Below are positions 53,496 to 64,000 of a DNA stretch of 64,000 bases, piece after piece. Within the stretch, counting starts at the first letter, position 1; every line of letters begins with the position of its first letter. The DNA is from Mesostigma viride (Eukaryota > Streptophyta > Mesostigmatophyceae > Mesostigmatales > Mesostigmataceae): the NCBI GenBank assembly GCA_009746045.1, contig RPFO01001781.1, forward strand, positions 1 through 64,000, given 5' to 3'. Below the pieces are notes generated by a model. The model was not told the origin of the DNA. It saw only the letters and a list, made by a program, of their open reading frames with translations, and did no database searches. The position numbers and the translations under genes were made by a program.

Positions 53496-54456
53496 GTGTG
53501 CCCACCTACTGCGCCGCCAGTTGTGATGCCTTCCGCTGCTCGCGCGTTGCCTTCCGTTGCTGGTGCGACGCCATCCGTTGTTGGAGAGACGTACGTCTTC
53601 CGTGGCTGTCGCTACTCATTTCGACAACGATGCGCTGTTGGGCGACTCGAGCCCGCTGTCCACAGTCGCGGTCGCGTCATCTAAGTCACTACTGTTGCGC
53701 CATTGTGCGACCCTGTTGCGCCACTGTGCGCGCCCGTCGCGCCCTTGTGGGACCTGGGCGACCCAGTTGCCGCGGCTGTCGCCCCTCCATGCGACCCTGT
53801 CGCCTTGTCGTCCGCTGTTGTTGCGCTGACGAGCGACCCTTACATGCCTGTGCGCGCCCCTGTCGCGTCCCCAGTCGACTCTGGTGCGACGCCGTGCGAG
53901 TCTGTTGCACCGCTTCCCGATCATGTTGCTACGTCACGCGCGTTTGTCGCACCGTCTCCCGACTCTGTGGCGCCGTCGTCCGGCATCTGACAATTCGTGG
54001 TGCCGCCTACCTCTGCATGCCACGCCTACTTGCGCCTCTGTGGCGTCGGTTTGCGCCCCTAGCGCTCCTACGAGCGCTCATGTCGCGCACCCTTGCGACG
54101 TTGTCGCGACGTCAGGAGTCATCGGCGCGTCACCCCGCAATCCTGTTGTGGCCATGCGAGAGTATGTCGCGGTGCCCGAGGTACCTGTCGCCCCTGCGTG
54201 CGACCCTATTCCTACCTCCGTGGCGCCTCCGGTTGAACCTGTGGCGACCGCGCTGTCTACGGGTTCTGCGTCGTCTTCTTCCGGCAGTGTTGTGCCGCCG
54301 CCTACGGCTGCCGTGCCCCTGGCTGGCCCCACCGACGCTGCTGCTGCGCAGAGTGCGCTGCCCGCGGATGGTGCTGGTCACTCCTACCGTCGTCTCACCG
54401 CGCTGGAGTTGGCGGAGCAGGTGCGCTTGGTGATCGAGTGGCTGGCTGGATGCTGA
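53496..54456 (+). pseudogene. Gyp1 copy 2, Val/Ala/Pro-rich broken frame
   Basis: As 9106-10065. An extra A near 53591 alters the first frame. A 341-residue Arg/Cys/Leu-rich frame (53408-54433) is open here, but its composition suggests an antisense-like shadow of the VAP-rich text. Confidence 0.38.
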
Positions 54457-54542
54457 CGATCCGCTCCGCGGCCTTCACCTAGCGCCTTGACATTCTATCT
54501 GATCCAGCGCTGCCGCTGGATTCTGACAGGCCGTCGTACCAT

Positions 54543-55086
54543 ATGGTGTTGTTGTATATGCTGCTGTACAAGGCCTACCGCGGTTTGGGACGCTTGATGG
54601 CCTGCGCCGCTGCCCGGTCAGGGGTCGGATGCCTACAGTGCCCCCCCCCGCCCCGTGCCAGCGCTAGTGGTCCCCTGTCCACCAACGCGCGACAGGATCT
54701 CCGCATCTTAGAGGATCGTGAGATTCGGCACATCCGGATGTGGCATGCCAACGTGGATCTGCTGTTGCATCTGTTCTTCTCCACGTTGGTGCGCCCTCGG
54801 CTGACCTGTGCGAGCCGTCCCTATCTGCGTGTACTCTGCCTCCTGGCATTGGAACCCTTTTTCCTGATTGTTCGAGTGTAGCCATTTTGATTAGGCTTGT
54901 ATGCTCATTGTGATCACCCAACATCGGTGTTACTGGGCTTTCCTGGTTTTGTTTCCTACCGTTGTGTGGGAGGATGTCTACCTTACCATTGGCCGCCATG
55001 ACAACGACGAGGATGTCGTTCATTACCGCGCGTACTTGGATGTGCTGATCGCGACGCGCGGGACCTACCAGGCTGATGGCCAATAG
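54543..55086 (+). pseudogene. Gyp1 copy 2, 3'-terminal frames of unknown function
   Basis: As 10152-10699. Lacking four bases present in copy 1 (CTGTCTGTTGC versus CTGTTGC), the first frame continues as NVDLLLHLFFSTLVRPRL, a plausible amphipathic helix, and stops at 54881. It is uncertain which copy has the ancestral frame. Confidence 0.35.
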
Positions 55087-55479
55087 ATAGAGGGCTCTAG
55101 GCCCGACCTGAGGGTGTTGTCCCTCCGGTATATAGAGTCGCCCTCTATGCTTGGCCAGTTGGTTGGTTATCCTTGGTTGTTGGTGTGAGTATTGTTTCCT
55201 ACGCGTGTCCTGCCTAGTGCCGTCCCTCCCGGCAAGCCTCCGTGCAAGGCAGTTAGGGGAGCCTCACACCCGGCGTGGTGCTGGTGATCCCTACACCATT
55301 TGGGGTGGACCCGAGGTTAACATATTTGCGCTGGGAGCCCTGGGTGGCTAGTTGATTGTGTTGGGTTATAGTTGGGTGCGATAGGTTTTTTATTCCTACC
55401 GACCTACCTCTGTTTATGATCCAGTGTTTATGCTCTCCTGACGTAGGGAGAGGACTCCCTACCTTTTATGGGGGGGAGG

Positions 55480-56104
55480 TGTTACGGCGCGTAACAAACT
55501 GTGTTATTACGGCCGTAAATAGAGGCCTTACGTTCTTGGTAGCCTCAGCTACTCCGAAACAATCCGTGGTTACGGCTGTTGTCGTTCCTACGTTTACGTG
55601 CGGTTAGGACCCTTTTGACTGGTTGTTACCTGGTCCAGTGACATATCAATTGTTCAGTATTGTGGGCCGGTGCAGTCGCGCCGCGCTGCGTACTTTAGGG
55701 CCTGGACCGTTGGCACTCTGTGTGGTCTGGACCAGCGCCGCCCCACGTGGCATTAGAGTGCGTAGATCTAACCTACCTGTGATCGTACGGGCGAGGGCCA
55801 TGTTTGGCCCGAGCACGCACGAGTCTGTCGGCCAATTTAGGTGTTGCAGTTTCCTTGTGTTCACAGTTCGACCTTTGATATGGCTTGTTATAGCTAGTCG
55901 AACCATGGATGTACGTTATTGCCAGTAATGTCTAAGTAAATGTGTCAATTGCTTAGTATGGAAACAATTATCGGAAAGCATTAGAGTCGGGAGTTCAACG
56001 ATCTTTCAAAATGCAGAACAGGGTTCCTTCTTCTACCGGGTTAGTTAGTCTAGGACAGGTTAGATCCTGGGGTCGAGGTAGAGTAGAAGAACCGGGTCGT
56101 AACA
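55480..56104 (+). repeat. Gyp1 copy 2, 3' LTR (625 bp)
   Basis: Preceded by a GGGGGGGAGG PPT (55470-55479) and followed by TATAG (56105-56109), the right target duplication. Confidence 0.92.
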
Positions 56105-56109
56105 TATAG

Positions 56110-56833
56110 ATTCCGATCTAGAAAGTGTCCAGGCCCGGACAAAGAAGCAGGCTGCCGGCAGAATATTCTTGTTGACCAGTTCCAGGCTGACAAGTCCAGT
56201 GCGCGCCGTCATGGCGCCTTTTGTAACTGCCGCGGTTTCTTGGCCACCCCTCCACAACTGTCCAGCGCGCCCGTAGTCTGCCGCGGCTTCTTGGGGCAGT
56301 TTCTTGGGGCCACCTCCCGCCCCGCCACCCCCGCCCTTCCACCAACGATTTTCGCCGCTGATTTAAATTAATCCGACGGTGAAACCGGCTTCGACCAAAA
56401 TATTTAAATTAATCCGACGGTGAAACCGGCTTTGACCAAAATATCTAAATTAATCCAACGGCGACCGGTAAGCAGCCAAAAGTATTTAAATAATATTTTA
56501 TTTATATTTGTCCGACCTGTGAAATTTTTGCCGACGACGGAGGGGAGGGAACGACCAAAATAATTTGGCTTGATGTCACCCCTCCTCTGACGACGGAGGG
56601 GAGTGAACGACCAAATTTGGCTTGATGTCCCCCCTCCTCTGACGGACTTCTATAAAGCAATCGACAGCTCTCGACCTCTCGTCAAGCCCGATCCAGCTGC
56701 AGCAACAAGTCGCCCGAAGTCCATTTTCCCGGCCAGATTGTCAGAAGTATCGATACACCTGCCCAGGAAGAAGTAAATAGTTTGATCAAAGTATCTACAT
56801 TTGTGGCAGAAATTAGATACTGACTAGACTAGA
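56110..56833 (+). other. Spacer between Gyp1 and Cop3 (copy 2)
   Basis: Same short tandem motifs as 11720-12448; no gene seen. Confidence 0.5.
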
Positions 56834-57167
56834 TGTTGTGGAGTTGTACGGAATGAGTTTTCCGTCAAGGAATAATTAGTCCTTGTGTTAGCTGGTTTGC
56901 TACTTGGACAATTTTGTTGTGATTGGTCATAACTTGTGTAGACCACGTGGTGGACACGCAGTGAACACACGTGGCGTGTGGCATGCACACTCTGCTAGTG
57001 TCCGCTAGCTCGTCATTTGTATATAATGACGTGACCATTTTCATTCGGGCTCTCTCACTATCTCGCACTGCTTCCAGCAGCTGGTTCTCTGGCCGAGGCC
57101 AACATTTTCGAGGATGAGCAACTTTGCCGTATGATATTATAAGGAATAAACTTTTATTATTCTGACA
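56834..57167 (+). repeat. Cop3 copy 2, 5' LTR (334 bp)
   Basis: Same boundaries and TATA box as 12449-12782. Confidence 0.82.
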
Positions 57168-57454
57168 TGGTATCGGATTTATCATACGCATCCGGTTCGC
57201 GGTCTTTCTACCTGCGTTAAAACCGTTTCGGTGCGCACCTGGCCGGTGCTGCTCCACTGTTGCCACTGGATATTTTGGCAAATTTCGCCTTTTTTGGTAC
57301 GTTTTGCCTCGGTCGTAGCGCCTACCAGCCTCGACTATCGAAGACCTGCGTTCGGTTCCCGGCAGGAACCGGATTTACTTTTTACTCTATTGGCTACGCG
57401 GGTGTTGCCAGCCTTTTTTGAGGCGATCTTGGGGGTCGACGCAGACTTGCATTT

Positions 57455-58510
57455 ATGGCAACCACCAGATCTGCTACGGCAGCCGCCGCTGCTGCCGCCG
57501 CTGCCGCTGTCACAGCCAACAACGCATATGAGGAGGAGCTGGCCGCTTCTCTCGCTTCTGCTACCCGCGACCTAGGCGCTCATGCTATGTTGCCCCCGGG
57601 TGAGGCGGGTACGGGTCCGCCCGGCGCTCGGCTGGCCGCCGGCCCGGGCTTTGCGTCGTATGACGAGTGTAAAGCTCTTTTGCGCGATGTTCGGTCGGTT
57701 CCTGCCTTTGATGGCAGGGACCATCTCCACTTTCCATCCTTTTTGGATCATTTTACTGCGCACGTCGACCTGTTTCCCGGGCTCCTTGATGTACTCGAGG
57801 GCCGTCGGCATGACGAGCCGCTCGACCGCCTGTTGTACGTGGCTCTGCTGGGCCGCCTGGCGGGAGACGCCAAGGAGCGCGTGCGCCTCCTGGCCCCGGA
57901 GCAGCACCGCGGGAGCGCCGCCATGGCGGATTTAGTCGAGCGCTACCGCGATTCAAAGGTCACCGAGTTGTTGCGGTTGTCCCTCCGCAAGCAGCTGTCG
58001 CAACTTGCACAGGCTTCCCGCGAGGGTGTCGACCCGTACCTTACCCGGTCGGAGCTCCTCTACGCACGGGACCAAGTCGCCCATGTAGACCTCCCTTTGG
58101 AGGTCTTCTTGGCCAGCGTATTGAGTGGCCTTCGTGCCGAGTACCGGGCGCTAGTGGTAGCTCTGCGCCTGGGGGCGGAAACGACCATTGCTGGTCTCCG
58201 TCACCGCCTCCTAGAGGTGGAGGACCTCCTCACCGGCGGCTACCTCGCGCCCGACGCCCCGGCCTCTGGCCAGGCCTTTCACACCTCCGGCCGGGGCGCG
58301 GTCTGGGGCGGGCGGGCGGCCGCGGTGGCCGCGGCAACGGCGACGGCAATTACGGCACCGGCCCGGGCCACAGCAACGGCAATGCCGCCAACACTGGGAG
58401 GGGCCGTGGGGGGCGCGGGGGGCGCGCTGGCCCTCACTCTGGTGATCGAGGTGGTGGCAGTGGGGGGGGGGCAATGGGCGGGGCCGCGGGCCCCCTTGCC
58501 CGGTCTGTGA
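57455..58510 (+). pseudogene. Cop3 copy 2 Gag (extra frameshift)
   Basis: As 13070-14449, but one G is missing in GGCCGGGGCGC (near 58296; five G in copy 1). The Gly/Arg box is therefore read as Ala/Val/Thr text from residue ~282 on. The G10 break is present as well. Confidence 0.72.
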
Positions 58511-59357
58511 TAAGCCGGGTCATACCGTCAACACGTGTTGGACGAAGTACCCTGCCCAGCGTCCCTCCCACGTCCGTGACGGCAACTCCGCGCACGCTAA
58601 CCACACCGCGGCAGATACTCCTCCGCCTCCTCCGGTGGATCCGACGTACGCCTATGCCACTGGCGCTGGCTACGGGTCCTCTCCTCTTGGCCGGCCGATC
58701 CAGCATCTGCGCCCTGGAGGGGGCCTCCAGGCGTGTGCCACAGAGGCCCTGGCGTCTCGCTGCCCAGCTGCCGCATCGCCGACAGCTCCTGCGCAGGAAT
58801 GGGTCATTGACAGCGGCGCGAGTCGCCACATGACGCCCCATCTCGAGGACTTTGGCCCCGGTCTGTCACATGAGGCGCAGCTGCCCATTACTGGCTCAGG
58901 TGGCAACATGACGGCTCACGGCTGGGGGGCTGTGAACCTGAGGCTGGGATCCCACGTGATCCCGCTGTATGACTCCCTTTACGTCCCGGCCCTTCACGCG
59001 CGATTGCTGTCCGTTCATGGGTTACTGGCTGCCGGACATCATGTGGATTTTGCGGCCTGCAGCATTACTTTCCAGGAGCACGGTCGTGCTGTCAGCTTCC
59101 CACTAGAAGCAAGGGACGGCTTCTACCTCCTATGCGCCCCGGCTGACTACGTCCTGGCGACGAAGGTCCAGGCTGAAGAGGAGATGAAGTGGCATCTCCG
59201 CCTGGGTCATGTAAGCCGCAACCGCATCGCCCGCCTGCAAGCCATCCCGGACTCCGGCATGTCTGTGCCGGCGGGCCCTGCGGCGCCCCTCTGCCCTGCC
59301 TGCCCGGCTGGGCACATGCGCAAAAAGAGAGAGATGAATCGCGGTTTTCTGCATTAA
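58446..59357 (+). pseudogene. Cop3 copy 2 Pol, truncated and fused to F-R sequence
   Basis: Contains the CCHC knuckle, protease (WVIDSGASRHM) and GAG-pre-integrase (WHLRLGHVSRN). After CPACPAGHMR the frame enters F-R and stops 12 codons later. No integrase core. Confidence 0.78.
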
Positions 59358-59823
59358 TTAGCATGACAAACTGTAGCTGACAAACACATGAAGGAGAAGT
59401 GCACTCAATCAGCAGTCCGAGGGGGCGGCAAGATGCACAGGCCACGAGCATCTACAATGCAGTATATACATCCGCGTAGGGCTGTCCCAGCGATTCATTA
59501 TGCTGAAATTATGGACGACTTTAGTTAAGTAATGCAATACGCATTACTTTTTGCATACTTGCAAGTATGCAAAAGTAATGCGTATTGGCATTACTTAACT
59601 AAAATTGGGTCCGCGTGGGGAAATCCGGCGTTTCCGCACACACCGCTCCGTTACCGAGGTGACTCGATTAATTACGACTCGGCTATTCCCAGCCTCGCGC
59701 CGAATTCCTATTATCGACTTGGCCTACCCGGCCTCCGCAAACATAGAAATCCCACAAATATTTCGACTTAACGCTCTCGCCTCCCAGGACTACCGCGCCG
59801 CAAATATTTCCGTGCCTCCGAGA

Positions 59824-59850
59824 GGATTCGAACCCGGTACCCCATCGGGG
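59824..59850 (-). other. tRNA-like B-box segment in the J left arm
   Basis: On the minus strand: GGGTTCGAATCCTCTCGGAG, then GCA. GGTTCGAATCC equals the RNA polymerase III B-box consensus, and CTCGGAGGCA looks like a tRNA acceptor end. A matching 5' acceptor or D arm is not seen, so this is not a complete tRNA gene. Confidence 0.5.
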
Positions 59851-59964
59851 GGAAGGGAGCGAACGCCAAACTTAAGTTAAGTATGCAATACGGCATTCAC
59901 TTTTGGCATACTTGCAAGTATGCATCTTAAGTTACTTACTAAGATTGGCGTTCGCTTCCTTGGG

Positions 59965-59992
59965 AGTACCGGTTCGAATCCTCTCGAGGCAC
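59965..59992 (+). other. tRNA-like B-box segment in the J right arm
   Basis: GTACCGGTTCGAATCCTCTC, then GAGGCA; inverted partner of 59824-59850. Both point outward from the centre of J. Confidence 0.5.
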
Positions 59993-60636
59993 GGAAATAT
60001 TTGCGGCGGTAGGCCCTGGGAGGCCGAGTCGAAATATTTGTGGATTTCTATGTTTGGGGAGGCCGGTAGGCCAATCGAAATAGAATTACGGCGTGAGGCT
60101 GGGAATAGCCGAGTCGTAATTAATCGAGTCACCTCGGTAACGAGCGGTGTGTGCGGAACGCCGGATTTCCCACGCGGCCAATTTTTAGTTTAAGTAATGC
60201 AATACGGCATTTACTTTTGCATACTTTGCAAGTATGCAAAAGTAATGCGTATTGCATTATAACTACTTTCTAGAAATTTTACGCGCAGGAGACTGTCAGT
60301 GCTACAGCGATGTGATGAGGGCTCAGAGCCTACAAAATCCCTGTGTCCGCGGTGCCCTACTCCCCCCATGCTGAAGCTGGCCGATGTGTGCGCCATGGTT
60401 GTGTAGGTAGATTGCCTGCATGCAAGGGAAACAATGCGTTATCCAGCAAATAGCAGCAAAGGGAACACACAACGATTTGTAATGAGATGAAAACCCGACG
60501 CCTTGACGCGCCGAAACGTTGCATACCGTAAATCAGTTGTGGTAATTGAGCGGCGTGAGAAGCACAGCCAGTCGGCGCTGGCTGTTGTGAAGTGATGGCT
60601 TGATTTTTGGACCGAGAAAGTGAGATAAGTGGACAG

Positions 60637-60665
60637 AGAAGAGAGAGAGGAGAGAGGAAGGAGAG

Positions 60666-60700
<35 letters not shown>
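60637..60700 (+). repeat. (GA)n microsatellite in F-R
   Basis: Interrupted GA tract, mirror of the (CT)n at 21173-21221. Confidence 0.9.
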
Positions 60701-60702
<2 letters not shown>

Positions 60703-60920
60703 CCTGGTATTCTCAACCTAAACTGTCCCCTATGTACTCACAAGATGTAAGGGAACTGCGAAACCACAGGAATACCTAGAGAAGAGCGCTTCCTTGCTAC
60801 ACGAAAAACTCGCCGATTGAAGTGCTTGAGCGTTCAGTTTGATAATGCTGAACTGCTTAATCAAATCATCTGCGTTATCAAATCAATCATCTGGCAGAGT
60901 CAACGTCCCACTTGGTTGGT

Positions 60921-60956
60921 GCCGGCCCGCTACAAAAAAAACGTAGCGGGCCCGGT
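60921..60956 (+). other. GC hairpin in F-R
   Basis: GCCGGCCCGCTAC and GTAGCGGGCCCGG around an A-rich loop; mirror of 20928-20960. Confidence 0.65.
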
Positions 60957-62732
60957 GATGTCGCCTATTTACACCACCCCGACTTTACATGCGAGTCACT
61001 GTGAATGATATATATATGGCTGCCTACAGCCACCGCGCATGGTGTCGCAAGTAAAATAGGCGCTGCCAAGGCTGCGTACCTGCCCGTTATCGCCTTGGTC
61101 TTGGTCACGGTTCTCCAATTCACGTGCAACGTCCACTTCCTGTGCCAGCTCCTGGCGGCGGCGCGTGCCCTTCGGTGCTGAATTTCAATTTCCGCGTGAG
61201 TCCGTTGGAGAGGGGCGCTGCGTCCGGAGTCCGGACTTGGGGAAATTCGGAGGCTGCTGGTCGCACAAAAGATCGTTGTTGGCTTGTTGAGTGTGTCCGA
61301 CTGGCACGATGGAGAGGGCTCGCAATCACATTGGGCGACCTCACCAGTGGCCCACATGTACCGACGAGACCTGCATCTCGAGTTGTCGGCCCTCCACGCT
61401 GGCGAGCTGTCCTGCCATGCGAGACGCCGCTGAGACTCTCGGACAATAATTTTCCCCCGTGCAATATCACGCCCTCAGGATTCGGCAAGGCCCGTCTGCT
61501 CCAATATGGCCCGACTGCGGGTTGCCGTAACAGGAAAATGTCCGGGTGATGGCAGGCAGGCCTAACCCACCCACCGCAACGCACCGCGTCAAGCATATAT
61601 TTCCACTTCCGCTGCTGCGGGCACGCGGGCTACTGCCTACATTTCTTCAATCCGCTCGCATAGCCTCCTCATGGTGCCTCGCTCCCTGCGGCCTCCTCCG
61701 CCACGTCATCCCGGATATCCATTGCAATCAAGCCTACCGGCTACCACCAATACCGGCCACGAGCCCTCTGCTTGGCACAAACGAAGTGTGCGGCCTCCGA
61801 ATTAAGTGAAGTACAAAGCGGCAGGACTGGGAACCACCTGAAATTACATCGGGGTCTCCAGTGAACTTGGCGTCACATCTTGCTAACGTTGGTCCACTGT
61901 CGGCAGTTGTCAGTTGCTGTTGGTTGTTGGCATGCTGAGGGTTGGCAGAATGTTCTAGGAACAGCTGGTCGCAATGTTGCTATGCATGCAGTACTCTTGC
62001 CATTACGTGTGTCCGTGTGCCCTCCACCATCACCGCCACAAGCCAGCACCCTCCACCCGCTAACTCCCACTCGCTCCCACTCCCTGCCTGTTCCTACCCG
62101 CCCGCACCCACAAATATAGACGTCACAGACATCCCATGCCGTTATCCATCCCCCGCACGTCTGACTACGGACTACTCTCGCCCCCCACGCTGAGGTCCCC
62201 CACACAACCTTAACACCGCCCTCTCGCTCACCCCAAACCATCCGATGACCCCCCGACCATCCACCTTGAGTCCCCCTCAAATCCAACCTATCTGACTACC
62301 ACCCTTCCGTATTACATAACACCACCCTTCCACACCAACATAACAAACCACCTAACTAAACAAACCTACCGCCCCACTAACGAGGTTCCCCTACAAACCA
62401 CTGCACCCGCCTACCCCGCGCCACCCCGCTGCCCCAACATAACGTGACTCACCCCACCCATCCACGTGAAGCATAACGCATCCACCTCCACCCCGGCCCT
62501 CCGGGAGCCAACCAATCAGCTGTCCACTCAAACCATAATGACACTGCTGCATACGCGACCACCGGCAAGCCGCCTAACGTACCATACCCAAGCCACCCAG
62601 CCGGGCAACCCAAGCAGATCCCAAAACCCTCACACGACCTGTGACCTACGCAAACGAGCTACCTACACTGCGACTCACAACTACTACATAATCAAACCCA
62701 TAACAATGTTCCCCATGACCCCCGCCAAAGGG

Positions 62733-62790
62733 GGGGGGTCCCCCCAATTAGTCCAACAACAACACACACCACACACACACACACACACTC
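62733..62790 (+). repeat. Poly-G and (AC)n tract in F-R
   Basis: Mirror of 19177-19231; shorter than in F-L. Confidence 0.85.
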
Positions 62791-62899
62791 TACAATACAT
62801 CAGGACCACGAGTACCCACCCAATTCACCTCCCAACAACGGTATTCACACCACGAGTGCAGTGCCCCACCCATGTCCACAGCGACACCTCGCGGAGATT

Positions 62900-63235
62900 T
62901 CACCAAGCCCACCTGACTGCACGCACGCACACGCTAGCTGCACCACTCCCACGCACCTAACCCTCGCACACGCACACGCCTGCACGTCAGCATCAACCCA
63001 CTCCACCAAAGGCCACGCCTGCACAACAGCGCCATGCACAAGTGCACGCGCAACACGCACACATACTGCACACTCTCACGCACCCACTCACGTCACGCAC
63101 GCCTGCAAAAAGTCCCCCATCAACCACCCCCAAGCACGCCTGCAACAAACGCACTCATGCATCAAACTGCACGGCACTCGCCCACGCACGCACACCTAGC
63201 TGCATCGCTGCACAAGTCACGGCAATTGCATGGCA
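62900..63235 (+). repeat. AC/GC-rich minisatellite in F-R
   Basis: Complement of 18755-19062, with CACGCACGCC and CACGCCTGCA motifs repeated imperfectly. Confidence 0.7.
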
Positions 63236-63729
63236 GCATGCCGCTTCTATTCATTCTTAGGAATATCATGTTGCATATGGCATTATTATCATGGTTGTAA
63301 ATTTAATCACTCCTTGCTTTCTGTATGCATATTCTTCTTTGGGGGATGACTGATGCAGATTGTGGACAATACAAGATCGACGCAGAAAGACGTACACATC
63401 AATTGATGAAACCACCGTTGCTGGGCTTGGCAATGCCAGCTGTTATATGGCCATGAGCCATCAGTGCTTAACCAATCCAGAAATAGGATGAGAGCAGTTT
63501 TGAGTCGTGTTTATATATTTTTGATGGTAATTGAAATGATGAGTCTAAGAAAAGCCACCAATGAAACATAGTTTCATTACCATCAAACAGCGTGATCCTA
63601 TGAATGCCACGCCTATACCACACAAGATGCTGCTAATATTATTTAATTCATTAATTGAATTGTATGGATTTATTGCATATGGTGTTATGTTGTTAGAATA
63701 CACATTTAATTCTGGCAATGGCATGCCTG

Positions 63730-64000
63730 AGAAAATGCCCTGAGATTTTAAGCGCCTGAGAAATGCCCTGAATTTTCAGCCTGAGAAAAAAAATCTCAGT
63801 GTCCACGTAAAATCTCAGTTCCACTTAGCCCTGAGAATTCCTTGAGATATTTCCTGAGAAAACGCCAATTTTCTCAAGGCCAATCTCAGGAAAAATCTCG
63901 CGTCACTTTTCCAAATCAGGAAATCTCAGGAAATCTCAGGAAATCTTCAGGAACATCTCAGGAAATCTCAAGGAAACATCTCAGGAAATCGAATCTCAGT
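63730..64000 (+). repeat. CTGAGATTT array in F-R (runs off the window)
   Basis: AATCTCAGGAA units and their complements in two orientations, mirror of 17953-18290; continues past the window end. Confidence 0.82.

Larger units (their letters stand above)
36698..56104 (+). mobile_element. Gyp1 copy 2: complete element with Cop2 nested in its 5' LTR
   Basis: Gyp1 sequence is 36698-36728 plus 47442-56104; Cop2 occupies 36729-47441 with ATTAC duplicated. Removing Cop2 and one ATTAC gives a 625 base 5' LTR, exactly the length of the 3' LTR (55480-56104). TATAG flanks the whole. Internal organisation and damage are as in copy 1. Confidence 0.88.
46950..59321 (+). repeat. Segmental duplication, copy 2 (~12.37 kb)
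   Basis: Partner of 2569-14937. The left limit lies 211 bases inside the Cop2 3' LTR; the right limit is in the Cop3 GAG-pre-integrase region (CACATGCGC), where F-R sequence starts. Confidence 0.9.
56834..59321 (+). mobile_element. Cop3 copy 2, truncated in pol
   Basis: LTR 56834-57167, PBS TGGTATCGGAT at 57168, gag, knuckle, protease and part of GAG-pre-integrase. Cut at 59321 by F-R; the integrase core is absent. Confidence 0.88.
59523..60264 (+). mobile_element. J: 742 bp palindromic foldback element
   Basis: Absent from the matching place in F-L (near 21590). Flanked by a five base duplication ACTTT (59518-59522 and 60265-60269). The two halves are near-perfect inverted copies. A ~75 base sub-palindrome (AATGCAATACGCATTACTTT, then TGCATACTTGCAAGTATGCA) stands at the left end, in the centre and at the right end. 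Each arm includes a tRNA-like B box. No protein is encoded. Confidence 0.85.
59322..64000 (-). repeat. F-R: right arm of the large inverted repeat (runs off the window)
   Basis: Reverse complement of F-L, matching from GAATCGCGGTTTTCTGCATT (59335) onward. The first ~13 bases (AAAAAGAGAGAGA) are not in F-L. It carries the J insertion (59523-60264) that F-L lacks. It has many small indels relative to F-L, so it is more diverged than the segmental duplication. Its outer end lies beyond base 64000. Confidence 0.85.

Noticed and set aside
59824-59992. Complete tRNA gene in element J
   Set aside because: Only T-loop/acceptor-like 3' sequence is present; no paired 5' acceptor, D arm or anticodon arm could be drawn.

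Overview
This 64 kb window looks like heterochromatin-like, repeat-dominated DNA of a nuclear eukaryotic genome. I see no convincing host gene, rRNA, tRNA or CRISPR array, and no bacterial operon structure. It is built from LTR retrotransposons, foldback and TIR elements, minisatellites and a segmental duplication. Ty1/copia- and Ty3/gypsy-like proteins, a TGGTAT-type primer-binding site directly after one LTR, and microsatellites fit a plant or algal genome. A repeat-rich alga is my best guess, but the taxon is not established. Protein assignments rest on motifs read by eye (RT, RNase H, integrase DDE, retropepsin, CCHC knuckle, H2C2 finger).

Layout. 1-2568: 3' part of a copia-like element (Cop1: RT, RNase H, probable truncated LTR). 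2569-14937: first copy of a ~12.37 kb segmental duplication. It holds the end of a Cop2 LTR, a degenerate Ty3-like element Gyp1 (3061-11719), a 0.73 kb spacer and the copia element Cop3 (LTR, gag, protease, integrase). Cop3 continues uniquely to 15831. 16187-17740: minus-strand gypsy-like remnant. 17953-21763: left arm (F-L) of a large inverted repeat. 22726-33725: a ~1.48 kb tandem repeat (E array) split by two insertions, a 1.72 kb TA-flanked element (H) and a 5.86 kb GTAC-flanked element (I) that carries a polypurine array and a ~51 bp minisatellite. 33726-36692: short repeats and two hairpin elements. 36698-56104: a complete Gyp1 copy (TSD TATAG) whose 5' LTR is split by a complete copia-like element Cop2 (36729-47441, TSD ATTAC). 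46950-59321: second copy of the segmental duplication, running from inside the Cop2 3' LTR through Gyp1 into Cop3, which is cut off. 59322-64000: right arm (F-R) of the inverted repeat, carrying a 742 bp palindromic element (J).

Relative history from the nesting: Gyp1 inserted first (LTRs of copy 1 about 99% identical by eye), Cop2 then inserted into its 5' LTR (LTRs differ at about three of 702 positions), and the block was duplicated later because both copies share the Cop2/Gyp1 junction.

Most interesting candidates: (1) Cop2 appears to have the order gag-integrase-protease-RT-RNase H, with a retropepsin-like domain carrying DTN instead of DTG/DSG between integrase and RT; (2) a 468 bp GT...AG insertion in the Cop2 integrase flanked by CAT, whose removal keeps the frame and restores the DDE domain, so it could be an introner-like insertion; (3) a palindromic foldback element carrying tRNA-like B-box sequence in both arms; (4) Gyp1, which seems to have moved recently despite a broken, RT-less coding region.
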